The notes: a model not told the origin generated them from the sequence alone. Positions 26,174 to 35,462 are shown, counted from the first letter of the stretch. The stretch is 64,000 nucleotides of DNA from Oscillospiraceae bacterium (GCA_017458335.1 JAFTFT010000029.1:1-64000); one strand, 5' to 3'. Translations and numbers: made by a program.

Positions 26174-27379
26174 ATGCGTACCTTCGATTCCTTCTTTCTC
26201 ATGAATACGGACGATGTCCGGCGCTATGCCGTGGAGGTGCTTCACCGCTTTGACGCGGACGAGGAGACCGAATGCCGCGAAATCGGCGACGGCAACATCA
26301 ACTATGTCTTTCAGGTCCGATCCCTGCGTGACGGCCGTTCCGTGATTGTCAAGCAGGCGGATCGTCTGCTCCGTTCCTCCGGCCGTCCGCTGGACCTCTA
26401 CCGCAATAAGATTGAAGCTGCCGTCCTGAAGCTGGAGGGGGAGCTTGCCCCCGGCCTGGTTCCCGAGGTTTATTTCTATGACGAGACCATGGCCGCCACC
26501 TCCATGGAGGATGTCTCGGCCTGCCGAAATCTCCGCCGGGAGCTGATGGCGGAGCGGTTTTATCCGCATCTGAGTGATAGGATCTCTTCTTTTCTGACGG
26601 ACACCCTTCTGCCCACCACGGATCTCGTCATGGACGCGGAAGAGAAAAAGCGCCGGGTTCGCTTCTATACAAATCCGGAACTCTGCAAAATCACCGAAGA
26701 TCTGGTTCTGACAGAGCCTTATTACGACTACAAGGGCCGTAATATCCTTACGAATGGGAATGAGACTTTTGTCAGGACCTTTCTCTATTCCGACGAGGTG
26801 CTGCACGCAGAGGTTGCCGGGCTCCGCCTGGGTTTCATGAACAATGCCCAGGCCCTGTTGCACGGAGACCTGCATTCCGGATCCATTTTTCTCAACGAGC
26901 ATGATCTCAAGGTTCTGGACCCCGAGTTTGCCTTTTACGGTCCGATGGGCTATGACATCGGAAACGTCATCGGAAATCTCTTCTTCGCCTGGGCCAACAA
27001 GGCCTTTACCGCGCCGGAAAAGCAGCCTTTCTGTGATCAGCTTGCCGCCTGCATCGAGGAGGTCTTCGACCTGACGCGGGAAAAAATCTCCCGGCGCTAT
27101 GACGAGCTGGTGACGCTCCCGCTCTATCGCGTCCCAGCCTTCCGTCAGAGCTGGCTTGACGGGGTCATGGCCGATTCCGCCGGCTACGCCGGGACGGAGA
27201 TCATCCGCCGTACCGTAGGCGACTCCAAGGTCATGGAGCTCGATTCCGTTACCGATCCCACTCTGAAGATTCCCATGGAGCGTGCCCTCATTAAGCTCGG
27301 CATCGCCCTCATCGAACAGCGGCGGCAACTCCGCACGGGCCGGGAGATCACGGCGTTGTTCCGTTTGATCCTGAGCTGA
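26174..27379 (+). CDS. mtnK: S-methyl-5-thioribose kinase
   Basis: Phosphorylates methylthioribose (from methylthioadenosine) to the 1-phosphate. The 401-residue protein has GDGNINYVFQV at the nucleotide loop, VIVKQA (catalytic-fold Lys), the signature LLHGDLHSGSIF and DPEFAFYGPMGYDIGN, all as in MtnK. AGGAGG lies 6 bases before ATG. It is the first gene of a cluster whose later genes are the isomerase, a class II aldolase and an alcohol dehydrogenase, which fits the DHAP shunt rather than the classical methionine salvage. Confidence 0.93.
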   Translation: MRTFDSFFLMNTDDVRRYAVEVLHRFDADEETECREIGDGNINYVFQVRSLRDGRSVIVKQADRLLRSSGRPLDLYRNKIEAAVLKLEGELAPGLVPEVYFYDETMAATSMEDVSACRNLRRELMAERFYPHLSDRISSFLTDTLLPTTDLVMDAEEKKRRVRFYTNPELCKITEDLVLTEPYYDYKGRNILTNGNETFVRTFLYSDEVLHAEVAGLRLGFMNNAQALLHGDLHSGSIFLNEHDLKVLDPEFAFYGPMGYDIGNVIGNLFFAWANKAFTAPEKQPFCDQLAACIEEVFDLTREKISRRYDELVTLPLYRVPAFRQSWLDGVMADSAGYAGTEIIRRTVGDSKVMELDSVTDPTLKIPMERALIKLGIALIEQRRQLRTGREITALFRLILS

Positions 27380-27395
27380 GAAAGGAACGAAGATC

Positions 27396-28448
27396 ATGGA
27401 ACGCAGAGATCAGAACATGCCCTTCCTGCTCCGCTATGAAAACGTCGCTTGGTACGAAGCCGGCAAGGTCCGGATTCTGGACCGGCGGGTCTATCCGACG
27501 GAGGTCCGCTTTGTCGAATGCGAGAGCTATCAGGAGGTGGCGCAGGCCATCGCCGACATGGTGACCCAGAGCGCCGGCCCCTACACCGCCGTCGGAATGG
27601 GTATGGCTCTGGCCGCCTGGCAGGTGCGCGGAGAGGGGAAGGAGAAACAGATTTCCTTCCTCCGGCAGGCCGCCTTTGATCTGGCCCACGCCCGTCCCAC
27701 GACCGCCAATCGCTACGGTCAGATCACCTACCGGGCGGCGGATCTGGCGGAGGCCGCGCTGGAAGCGGGGGAGAATCCCATCGACGCCATTGTGGCCTCG
27801 ACGGTCGAATCTCTGAACCGCCGCTACGGCACCATGCAGATTGTTGGAGACTATCTCGCCGGCCTGATCCCGCAGGGGGGCAGTATCCTGACCCAGTGCT
27901 TCGGCGAGACCATCATCGGCACGGTCATCCGCGCCGCCCGGGAGCAGGGAAAGGACTTTCGCGTCTACTGCGCCGAGACCCGCCCCTATCTGCAGGGCGC
28001 CCGGCTCACCTCCAGCTGCTTTGCGGAGATGGGTTTTGAAACCACGGTGCTGACCGACAACATGATCGCCTGGGCCATGCAGCACGAGGGCATCGACCTG
28101 TTCACCTCCGCGGCCGACACCATCGCCCGTGACGGCCACATCGCCAACAAGATCGGCACCTTCCAGATCGCGATTCTGGCCAAATACTTTGGCATCCCCT
28201 ACTACGTCACCGGCATCCCCGACCGCGACAAGCACACAAAGGACGACATCGTCATCGAGATGCGGGATCCCGAGCAGGTGCTGCGCTACCGGGGCATTCC
28301 GAACTGCCTGCCCCAGGTCAAAGCGATCTACCCCTCCTTTGACATTGTGCCTCCGCACCTGATCTCCGGCGCCGTGACGGACAAGGGAATTTTTGTTCCC
28401 TATCTGCTGGACCGCTATTTTGATACCGTGGTCCGGGCCTTTTACTGA
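27396..28448 (+). CDS. mtnA: S-methyl-5-thioribose-1-phosphate isomerase
   Basis: Converts methylthioribose-1-phosphate to the ribulose form; eIF2B-like fold. The 350 residues include the catalytic Cys in SILTQCFGETIIGTVI, the sugar-phosphate loop ETRPYLQGARLTS, and the catalytic Asp in VLTDNMIAW, plus DGHIANKIGTFQIAILAKY. It follows mtnK by 16 bases. The GC and codon use fit the neighbours. Confidence 0.93.
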   Translation: MERRDQNMPFLLRYENVAWYEAGKVRILDRRVYPTEVRFVECESYQEVAQAIADMVTQSAGPYTAVGMGMALAAWQVRGEGKEKQISFLRQAAFDLAHARPTTANRYGQITYRAADLAEAALEAGENPIDAIVASTVESLNRRYGTMQIVGDYLAGLIPQGGSILTQCFGETIIGTVIRAAREQGKDFRVYCAETRPYLQGARLTSSCFAEMGFETTVLTDNMIAWAMQHEGIDLFTSAADTIARDGHIANKIGTFQIAILAKYFGIPYYVTGIPDRDKHTKDDIVIEMRDPEQVLRYRGIPNCLPQVKAIYPSFDIVPPHLISGAVTDKGIFVPYLLDRYFDTVVRAFY

Positions 28449-28544
28449 TCCCCTGCATGAAGCCTGTTTTCTTTCCGTTTCATGATCCCTTCTATTCGGT
28501 CTGTTATTTAAAATTTTTAAAATAATTGATAAAGGAGTACTGCC

Positions 28545-28661
28545 ATGAAAGTCTATGTCCGCGCCCCGTGTCCCGAAAACCGTCTCGCCGAGCTCAAGGA
28601 GCTGTTTGACGAGGTTCTGTATGACCCCTGGAACGACAATGACACCATACTCGTATGCTGA
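28545..28661 (+). pseudogene. N-terminal remnant of a 2-hydroxyacid dehydrogenase
   Basis: A 38-codon frame with AAAGGAG upstream: MKVYVRAPCPENRLAELKEL, then FDEVLYDPWNDND and a stop. The beginning looks like the first strand and helix of phosphoglycerate-dehydrogenase-like proteins, and nothing of the catalytic or NAD domain follows. The stop lies 3 bases before the FGGY kinase ATG, so the remnant may now serve as a translated leader for that gene. The assignment to the dehydrogenase family rests on a short stretch only. Confidence 0.5.
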
Positions 28662-28664
28662 ACC

Positions 28665-30113
28665 ATGGACTACGTTCTCCTCATCGACCTCGGAATCAGT
28701 AGTACTCATGCCGCTCTTGTAGACATCAGTGGTAGCATTCTCTCCATGCGCAGTTTTCTGAACCGCTATTACCGGGACGAGGCCTATCCGGATGCCCAGT
28801 TTTTCCTGCCCCAGGAGTGGCAGTCCGAGATTCTCCGTCTCTGTCTGGATCTTCATGCAGAGCATCCGGACATCCAGATTCGCTGCGTCTCCGCCGCTGG
28901 GGCAAGACAGAGCATTGTCCTCCTGGACGCCGCGGGAAAGCCCTTCTACGGTCTGCCGAATATCGACAACCGCGGCCGGGAATTCATGGGGGACATCGGT
29001 CAGCAGGATCTGATCTATCGGCGCTCCGGAAAGTGGGTCACGGAGGATTTCCCCGCGGCGAAGCTCCTTGGCCTGCGCAAACGGCGTCCGGAACTCTACG
29101 GAAAGATTCACACCGTTTTGAGCCTCAGCGGCTTCATCGCCTGGATCTTTACGGGCATCGCCTGTTTTGAGCCTTCCCAGGCCTGTGAAACCCAGCTCTA
29201 TGACCTGGAAAAGGGCTCCTGGTCCGATTTCCTCTGTGAGACCTACGGCATCGACCGTGCCTTCCTCCCGCCCCTCAAAATGGCAGGGGAGTCTGTCGGG
29301 CCCATCCTTCCGGATCTGGCGGAAGATCTCGGCATGAGAGCGGATGCCTGCTTTGTCGCCGGCGGGGCCGACACCCAGTGCGGCCTGCTGCAGACCGGAA
29401 TCATGCCCGGGGACATCGCCATTGTCTCCGGCACCACCACCCCGGTTACCGCGCTGACGGATCACAAATTCTATGACGAGCAGCAGCGCGTCTGGGTGGA
29501 TGCAAACCTCGGCGCACAGGGCTATCTGATTGAGATGAACCCCGGTGTTACGGGACTGAATTATCAGCGCATCAAGGACGTTCTGGCTCCGGACCTCAGC
29601 TATGACCAGCTGGAGCAGGAGTACCGCCGCAAGCAGACCTTTCTTGCCACGGCCTCCTTCAGCTCCCTGCTCTTTTACGAGCGCCGCTCTCTGCGCCACG
29701 GCGGATTCTTTCTCCCCTCGCCCTGGCCGGACAGCATGACAAGGGTCGACCTGCTCTGGGCGGCGCTTGCCGACATCGCCTGCTCCACCTATGAGCAGCT
29801 GCGGCGGCTCATTGAACTCAGCGGCCATCAGAGAGACTATGTCTTCGGCTGCGGCGGGGGACTCCGGTCCGGGACCCTCTGCCAGATGATCGCCGATCTC
29901 TCCGGTCTGGAACTGCGGCTCCTTCCCGGCTTTGAGCAGGCCACCCTCTACGGTCTGACGGTGCTGTGCAACCACGCCTGTCATACGGACACCCCCGCCG
30001 CGGAGGATTATGTCCTGCGCTATACCCCGGGCGGCGGCGATCTCATCCGCCGCTACCACGAGCGCTGGCGCGAAGAGCGCCTGCTGCTCAACCCACCTGT
30101 CAGCAACAACTGA
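28665..30113 (+). CDS. FGGY-family carbohydrate kinase
   Basis: A 482-residue sugar kinase. The N-terminal phosphate loop is LLIDLGISSTHAALVD, followed by GLPNIDNRG (catalytic/substrate region), VAGGADTQCGLLQTG, VSGTTTPVTAL and the C-terminal GCGGGLRSGTLCQMIADL. Its start has no clear ribosome site and is 3 bases from the stop of the preceding remnant, suggesting coupling. Its role in methylthioribose breakdown is unclear, as mtnK already provides the kinase step; it could serve 5-deoxyribose or another pentose. Confidence 0.9.
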   Translation: MDYVLLIDLGISSTHAALVDISGSILSMRSFLNRYYRDEAYPDAQFFLPQEWQSEILRLCLDLHAEHPDIQIRCVSAAGARQSIVLLDAAGKPFYGLPNIDNRGREFMGDIGQQDLIYRRSGKWVTEDFPAAKLLGLRKRRPELYGKIHTVLSLSGFIAWIFTGIACFEPSQACETQLYDLEKGSWSDFLCETYGIDRAFLPPLKMAGESVGPILPDLAEDLGMRADACFVAGGADTQCGLLQTGIMPGDIAIVSGTTTPVTALTDHKFYDEQQRVWVDANLGAQGYLIEMNPGVTGLNYQRIKDVLAPDLSYDQLEQEYRRKQTFLATASFSSLLFYERRSLRHGGFFLPSPWPDSMTRVDLLWAALADIACSTYEQLRRLIELSGHQRDYVFGCGGGLRSGTLCQMIADLSGLELRLLPGFEQATLYGLTVLCNHACHTDTPAAEDYVLRYTPGGGDLIRRYHERWREERLLLNPPVSNN

Positions 30114-30142
30114 ACAATATATTGTATTGGTGGAAACAGAAC

Positions 30143-30808
30143 ATGTTAATGCAAGAAGAACGCGAACTGATCGTTGAAATCGGCAAGCAGATGAGCACAT
30201 CCGGCCTCTGCCCCGGCACCAGCGGCAACCAGAGCATCTACAACCCCGAGCTCGGCCTGATGGCCATCAAGCCCTCCGGAATCGGCTACATGGAGACCAC
30301 ACCGGAAGACATCGTCGTCATGGACCTGGAGTCTCACGTGGTGGACGGCAAGCGCAAGCCCTCGAGCGAGTGGGATATGCACACGGAGTTCTATAAGAAC
30401 AAGCCGAACTGCCGCGCCATCGTCCACACCCATCAGCGCTTCTGCACCACCTTCGCCGTACTCGGCATGCCGATCCAGGCGGTGCACTATGTGCTGGCCG
30501 ACGCCAACTGCTACGAGATTCCCTGCGCCCCCTACCACACCTTCGGTACGCCGGAGCTGGCCCAGGATGCGGTCAAGACCTGCGGCACCGGCGACGCGGT
30601 GCTGCTGGCAAACCACGGCATCGTGGTCTGCGGCAAGAACCTGAAGAGCGCCTTCGGCCTTGCGAAGAACCTCGAGTACATCGCCGAGCTTCAGTACCGC
30701 GCCCTGTGCATCGGCAAGCCCAACGTTCTCGGCAAGGCGGAGATGGACGAGGTCTTCGAGGGCTTCAAATCCTACGGACAGCCCGCCAGCGGCAAGACCG
30801 GGTACTGA
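30143..30808 (+). CDS. class II aldolase (fuculose-phosphate aldolase type)
   Basis: A 221-residue zinc aldolase of the FucA/AraD family. Zinc ligands are in VHTHQRF and LLANHGIVV, the catalytic Glu in PSSEWDMHTEFY, and the phosphate loop in GTSGNQSIY and KPSGIGY. In the DHAP shunt this enzyme splits methylthioribulose-1-phosphate to DHAP and 2-methylthioacetaldehyde. The ATG at 30143 is chosen by alignment to the fold; the frame continues upstream into the kinase gene but is not used there. Confidence 0.9.
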   Translation: MLMQEERELIVEIGKQMSTSGLCPGTSGNQSIYNPELGLMAIKPSGIGYMETTPEDIVVMDLESHVVDGKRKPSSEWDMHTEFYKNKPNCRAIVHTHQRFCTTFAVLGMPIQAVHYVLADANCYEIPCAPYHTFGTPELAQDAVKTCGTGDAVLLANHGIVVCGKNLKSAFGLAKNLEYIAELQYRALCIGKPNVLGKAEMDEVFEGFKSYGQPASGKTGY

Positions 30809-30838
30809 TCCCCCCGGTCCTGAACAGAGGAGCCGCGT

Positions 30839-32017
30839 ATGAATAATTTTGATTTTTACAGCCCCACGTAATTTGTCTTCGGCCGTGACCGCGAAAACGA
30901 GGCCGGCCGTTATGTCAAAAAGTTTGGCGGCAGCCGTGTCATGGTCGTCTACGGCGGCCAGTCGGCCAAGAAGTCCGGTCTGCTCGACCGGGTGAAGGAC
31001 TCCATCACCGCCGAGGGCCTGAGCGCCATCGAACTCGGCGGCGTCAAGCCGAATCCGCGCAGCGGCCTTGTCTATGAGGGCATCGAGCTTGCCCGGAAGG
31101 AGAAGGTCGACTTCCTCCTGGCCATCGGCGGCGGCAACGTCATCGACACCGCCAAGACCATCGCCATGGGCGTTCCCTATGACGGGGACTTCTGGGACTT
31201 CTTCTCCGGCAAGACTCCGGAGACCGCCCTGCCCGTCGGCGTGGTGCTGACCATCGCCGCCTCCGGCAGCGAAGGCTCTCCCAACGCCATCGTCACCAAC
31301 GAGAAAACTCTTGAGAAGACCGCCGCGGAGGCCGACTGCATCCGACCGAAGTTCTCCATCATGGATCCGGTTCTCACCGAGAGCCTGCCGCCCTTCCAGA
31401 CCGCCTGCGGCATCACCGACATCATCTCCCACGCCTTTGAGCGCTACTTTACCCCCACGAAGGACGTGGAAACCACCGACAGAATGCTGGAAGGCATTGT
31501 GCTGGCCATGATGCACGAGGGCCGCCGCGTGATGAAGGATCCCCACGACTATGAAGCCCGCGCCAACATCATGTGGGCCGGCATGGTCGTGCACAACGAC
31601 GTGATGGGCGTCGGGAGGAAGCAGGACTGGAACAGCCACCATCTCGAGCATGTTCTTTCCGCGGTCTTTGACTGTGCTCACGGTGCAGGCCTCTCCGTCA
31701 TCATGCCCGCATGGATGAGCTACTGCGTGGAGCACAGCGACGCCCTGCGCTTTGCCCAGATGGCCACCCGCATCTTCGGCTGCCAGATGGATTATGACGA
31801 TCCCAAGCGCACCGCCCGCGAAGGCGTCGAGGCCTTCAAGAACTTCCTGCGCGAGCTCAATATGCCCCTGACCTTTGCGGAGGTCGGCGCGGATCCCGCT
31901 TCCATCCCGCGTCTCGTGGAGATGAACAACATCGGGGACGGCGTCACCGGCGGCTATGTCGGTCTCGACCGCGCCGCGCACTTTGAAATCTATGAAACTG
32001 CCGCCGGTCTGCGCTGA
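30839..32017 (+). pseudogene. iron-containing alcohol dehydrogenase with nonsense codon 11
   Basis: A group III Fe-ADH whose frame reads MNNFDFYSPT, then TAA (30869-30871), then FVFGRDRENEAGRYVKKFGG without shift. One base change from GAA or CAA would explain it. The rest is intact: GGGNVIDTAKTIA (nucleotide), AASGSEGSPNAI, iron ligands in DIISHAFE, and later HHLEHVLSAVFDCAHG. The next in-frame ATG is 30941, which would lose 34 residues including the first strand. In the DHAP shunt this enzyme would reduce 2-methylthioacetaldehyde. It follows an AGAGGAG site 8 bases before the true ATG. Confidence 0.85.
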
Positions 32018-32074
32018 GCAGAGGCGGAAGCGTTTTCCAATCCATTTACACAACCGGAAAGGAGTCTCTGTGTC

Positions 32075-33271
32075 ATGATTGATCTTGAAAAATGCGGATT
32101 TGCCACCAAACAGATTCACGCCGGAAAGCATGAGAACGCGGCAGGTGCTCTGACCCCGCCGATCTACCAGACCTCCACCTTTGAGTTTGCTTCCGTCGAG
32201 GAGGGCGGCAGACGCTTTGCCGGCCAGGAAGCGGGCTTCATCTACTCCCGTCTCTCGAACCCCACCGTGAACGTGGCCGAGGAAAAGGTCGCCGCCCTGG
32301 AAGGCGGGGAAGCCGCTCTGGGCACGGCCGCGGGCATGGGCGCGATTTCGGCCGCCCTCTGGACCTCGGTTGTCAGCGGGGACGAGATCGTCGCCTCCGA
32401 CACGCTCTACGGCTGCACCTTCTCTCTGATGAACCACGGCATGGCCAAATTCGGCGTGAAGGCGACCTTCGTCGACTTTGCGGATCTGGACGCGGTGAAG
32501 GCCGCTCTGACGGAGAAGACAAAAGTCGTCTATCTCGAATCCCCCTGCAACCCCACCCTGAAGGTGGTGGACATCGCCGCCGTCGCGGCCATCGCCCACG
32601 GCTATAACCCCGCGATCCGGGTCATCGTGGACAACACCTTCGCCTCCCCTTATCTCCAGCAGCCGCTGAAGCTGGGCGCCGATGTGGTGGTTCACTCCGC
32701 CACCAAGTACCTCAACGGTCACGGCGACGTGATCGCGGGCTTCGTGGTCGGCAAGGCAGACTTTATTGGTGAAGTCCGCTCCTTCGGCCTGAAGGACATG
32801 ACCGGCGCCGTGCTGAGCCCCTTTGACGCGTTCCTGATCGCCCGCGGCCTCAAGACCCTGGACATCCGCATGGAAAAGCACTGCGCCAACGCCATGAAGG
32901 TCGCGCAGTTCCTCCACGATCACCCGGCGGTGGACAAGGTCTATTACCCCGGCCTGGAGGACTTCGAAGGCTATGAGATCGCGAAGAAGCAGATGAAAAA
33001 GCCCGGCGGCATGATGAGCATCGAGCTCAAGGCCGACCGCGACACCGCGGCCGCCGCCCTCAACAAGCTCAAGCTCTGCACCATCGCCGTCTCTCTCGGC
33101 GACGCCGAGACCCTGGTGGAGCACCCCGCCACCATGACCCACTCCACCTACACCTCCGAGGAGCTCAAAGCCTCCGGCATCTCCGAAGGCCTGGTCCGCA
33201 TCTCCATCGGTCTGGAGGATCCCGAGGACATCATCGCCGACTTTGAGCAGGCCTTCGCCGGTCTCGTGTGA
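32075..33271 (+). CDS. methionine gamma-lyase-like PLP enzyme
   Basis: A 398-residue Cys/Met-metabolism PLP enzyme. The PLP lysine is in HSATKYLNGHGDV, and DNTFASPYLQ and YSRLSNPT are typical. The segment DTLYGCTFSLMNHG carries the Tyr-Gly-Cys arrangement known from methionine gamma-lyase, which favours cleavage of Met to methanethiol, 2-oxobutyrate and ammonia over cystathionine lyases. AAAGGAG precedes ATG. It is the last gene of the methylthioribose cluster, linking the two sources of organic sulfur. Confidence 0.88.
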   Translation: MIDLEKCGFATKQIHAGKHENAAGALTPPIYQTSTFEFASVEEGGRRFAGQEAGFIYSRLSNPTVNVAEEKVAALEGGEAALGTAAGMGAISAALWTSVVSGDEIVASDTLYGCTFSLMNHGMAKFGVKATFVDFADLDAVKAALTEKTKVVYLESPCNPTLKVVDIAAVAAIAHGYNPAIRVIVDNTFASPYLQQPLKLGADVVVHSATKYLNGHGDVIAGFVVGKADFIGEVRSFGLKDMTGAVLSPFDAFLIARGLKTLDIRMEKHCANAMKVAQFLHDHPAVDKVYYPGLEDFEGYEIAKKQMKKPGGMMSIELKADRDTAAAALNKLKLCTIAVSLGDAETLVEHPATMTHSTYTSEELKASGISEGLVRISIGLEDPEDIIADFEQAFAGLV

Positions 33272-33312
33272 TTGAAAATCTGAATCACCGCTTCCCTGAC
33301 GGGGGCGGAAGG

Positions 33313-33351
33313 GGCAAGAGGATCTTTGACCCTCTTGCCTTTTCTGCTTTT
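33313..33351 (+). terminator. terminator of the methylthioribose cluster
   Basis: Arms GGCAAGAGG (33313-33321) and complement (33331-33339) followed by TTTTCTGCTTTTT. Confidence 0.85.
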
Positions 33352-33358
33352 TCATGAA

Positions 33359-33430
33359 TTCACGTTCAATCTGTGCCATATAGCTTAACAATTCGAGCAC
33401 AATATCCCCCTTGAGAGGCAAATTGATACA
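33359..33430 (-). pseudogene. resolvase-type serine recombinase fragment
   Basis: The minus-strand frame reads LPLKGDIVLELLSYMAQIER, which matches the helix E region of serine resolvases (usually followed by arginine-rich residues). Only about 20 residues remain, ending next to the terminator. Start and catalytic serine are missing. Confidence 0.5.
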
Positions 33431-33525
33431 AGCACACGATGAACCCAGACTGAACCCAAAAACAGCCTGGATTCACTATCGTTGGGTTCAAACGGGCACA
33501 CGATTGCGCATACAGGCAGAAAAAG
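33414..33525. repeat. repeat copy A with a small insertion
   Basis: GAGGCAAATTGATACAA and, later, GCATACAGGCA are shared with copy B (38732-38781). Between them copy A has an extra ~64 bases: the word GCACACGAT occurs at 33432-33440 and again at 33496-33504, flanking a 55-base stretch that starts GAACCCA and carries TGGGTTC near its end. This looks like a tiny insertion with target duplication. Confidence 0.5.
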
Positions 33526-33559
33526 AGCGTCCCTTCATGGAGAAGAGGCGCCCATAAAT

Positions 33560-35287
33560 TTATATTCCTTTTTCGTTTGCCATTTCTTCTAATGCTCGGT
33601 AATTGACCTTGCCCGCACGTGTAATGGGGAATTCCTCTAAAAAGACATATTCATCAGGCCAGTGGCTATCCGGCAGATTCTTACGACAATATGCTTCAAG
33701 CTGTTTTCGTATACTCTCTTTATCGGTCACTTTTTCTGACAGAATAATATAGGCAACAGAACGATATGCCAGGAGAGCATCCTTCACTCCGATAACTGCA
33801 CATGCATGAACCAGTTCACATTTTATAAGTGTCTCTTCAATTCGCATCGGATAGACTCTTATCTGTATCTTATCTAATGTGAGGCGCGAATAGATCCGCT
33901 TTATTCTACCCGTTATTGTAATGATCCCATCCGGGGATATCGTAGCCAAGTCATGAGTCTTGAGCCACCTGATGCCGTTCTCTATAAAGATGACAGCGTT
34001 TGTTTCATCTTCATTCTTATAATACCCATTCATTATTGTGTCAGCAGATAAGCATAGTTCACCCTCAGTGTTATATCCGTATTCCTTCGAGCTGTCCTCT
34101 GGATCAACTACTTTCACGTTGACATTTGCAAAAGGAATGAGCCCGTTTGTCTCATTATCAGGCGCGACTAAGATTGCTGCTGAAGTCTCTGTCATACCAT
34201 ATCCGTTTAATACAGGAACATGGAGATTATGTTTTCTTAGTCGTTCTGTAACGGTGTTCTCCCAGACTTTATTTGTTTCTTCACCGCCGTACATGATCGA
34301 CTGAACAAAAGATAAGTCAGCATGAGTTTTGTGTGCTTTTTCCACCAAGTCTTCAATCATCAGTCTTCCCGAAACAACGTGATTGACCTTTGACTTTAGT
34401 ATGATCTTTGTTCCTGCTTTAGGAGTTGGATCAGGAGAAAGAACCAATTCAAGAGAATGACAAAGAGGCCCATGGCAGCAAGTGGTCAGACCAAATGCCA
34501 GAAAAAGAGGGACTCCGCTCAAGTATTTTTCTCCTTTCTGATAGTTTGTGATCCTATTGTAGTTAATCCCAGTAAAATTGGTATAATATGAATTTACAGA
34601 TTTGTTGCTAAGCATGACTCCTTTCGGAATTCCGGTTGACCCTCCTGTATACTCTATCACTGCCATGTCTTCCGGGTTCGTGTCGGCTGTAGAAACTTTG
34701 GTCCCAGTATTTTTGATGAATTTCTGCCATTGAACCACATCACTTTTAGGGCGTTCGGTCTTTAACCTTACTGCAATTTGTAATAGGGCAGGCATTGAAT
34801 ATTCTATGGGGACATAAATAATCTTCTCAACTTTGGTACCATTTGCGGCTTTGGAAATCTGCTCATATGCAATGCTTATTGTAAAGATAATCTTGGTATT
34901 GGTAGACTTCAATTGCATATTTAGATCCTCTACAGGAGAAGTTAAACCTATCCAATTACATATAGCCCCGATTTTATTAAGTGCGTAAAGTAGATAAACA
35001 AATTCGGGGGTGTTCAATGCGCAGAGACTTACTATATCCCCCTTTCGAACACCATATTCATTTAATGACGAAGCTACATTATCAATATTTTTGAACAGCA
35101 TGCGGTAAGAAATCTTATTCCCATAATAATTAATAGCTGTATAATCAAGATTATCCTTATTGTTTTCATACAGGAAATCATACATATTCATATTGGCTGA
35201 TGGCGTGCGAGGAGCACCTTTCTTATAAAACCGGAGCCAAGGTTTGTCAATGGACGGGTATCCGGTCATGGGCTTGTTCTCAGACAT
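33560..35287 (-). CDS. AMP-forming acyl-CoA synthetase/ligase-like protein
   Basis: A 575-residue ANL-superfamily enzyme. The phosphate loop is YTGGSTGIPKGV, followed by the A5 motif GYGMTET, A7 WLKTHDLATISPDG and RIKRI, and a final lysine in RAGKVNY, so adenylation looks possible. Substrate cannot be read off. The gene is clearly more AT-rich than its neighbours upstream, and codon use differs, so it was probably acquired. I start at ATG 35287. It is divergent from an XRE regulator with paired palindromes between them. Confidence 0.85.
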   Translation of the reverse strand: MSENKPMTGYPSIDKPWLRFYKKGAPRTPSANMNMYDFLYENNKDNLDYTAINYYGNKISYRMLFKNIDNVASSLNEYGVRKGDIVSLCALNTPEFVYLLYALNKIGAICNWIGLTSPVEDLNMQLKSTNTKIIFTISIAYEQISKAANGTKVEKIIYVPIEYSMPALLQIAVRLKTERPKSDVVQWQKFIKNTGTKVSTADTNPEDMAVIEYTGGSTGIPKGVMLSNKSVNSYYTNFTGINYNRITNYQKGEKYLSGVPLFLAFGLTTCCHGPLCHSLELVLSPDPTPKAGTKIILKSKVNHVVSGRLMIEDLVEKAHKTHADLSFVQSIMYGGEETNKVWENTVTERLRKHNLHVPVLNGYGMTETSAAILVAPDNETNGLIPFANVNVKVVDPEDSSKEYGYNTEGELCLSADTIMNGYYKNEDETNAVIFIENGIRWLKTHDLATISPDGIITITGRIKRIYSRLTLDKIQIRVYPMRIEETLIKCELVHACAVIGVKDALLAYRSVAYIILSEKVTDKESIRKQLEAYCRKNLPDSHWPDEYVFLEEFPITRAGKVNYRALEEMANEKGI

Positions 35288-35365
35288 GATTTGTTTTCTC
35301 TCCAATCTTTATTTTTACTGATGTCCCAGAAGGCAGGCTTGCCGAAACGAACTGGAAACCATTAT

Positions 35366-35397
35366 ACGATATATCGTCCAAAAAGTCGATATATCGA
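35366..35397. promoter_or_regulatory. paired palindromic operator between ligase and XRE genes
   Basis: ACGATATATCGT (35366-35377) and TCGATATATCGA (35386-35397) share the core CGATATATCG and are 20 bp apart, about two helical turns. On the minus strand TCGACT, 17 bp, TATAAT overlaps them, so a bound regulator would cover the ligase promoter. Confidence 0.7.
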
Positions 35398-35462
35398 CCG
35401 CGGAAAAAATGAAAAAATGCTACGCTTTGTTCTGTTAAATTCACAGGAAGAGAGACATTTCT

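Noticed and set aside
27348-30200. 950-codon open frame on the minus strand
   Set aside because: It lies antisense to mtnA and the FGGY kinase, which have clear motifs, and its sequence is rich in Gly/Arg/Ala without domains. High GC and codon bias create such shadows.
30146-33421. 1091-codon open frame on the minus strand
   Set aside because: Antisense to aldolase, Fe-ADH and methionine gamma-lyase. Only its first ~20 residues resemble a protein (resolvase), and those are kept as a fragment.
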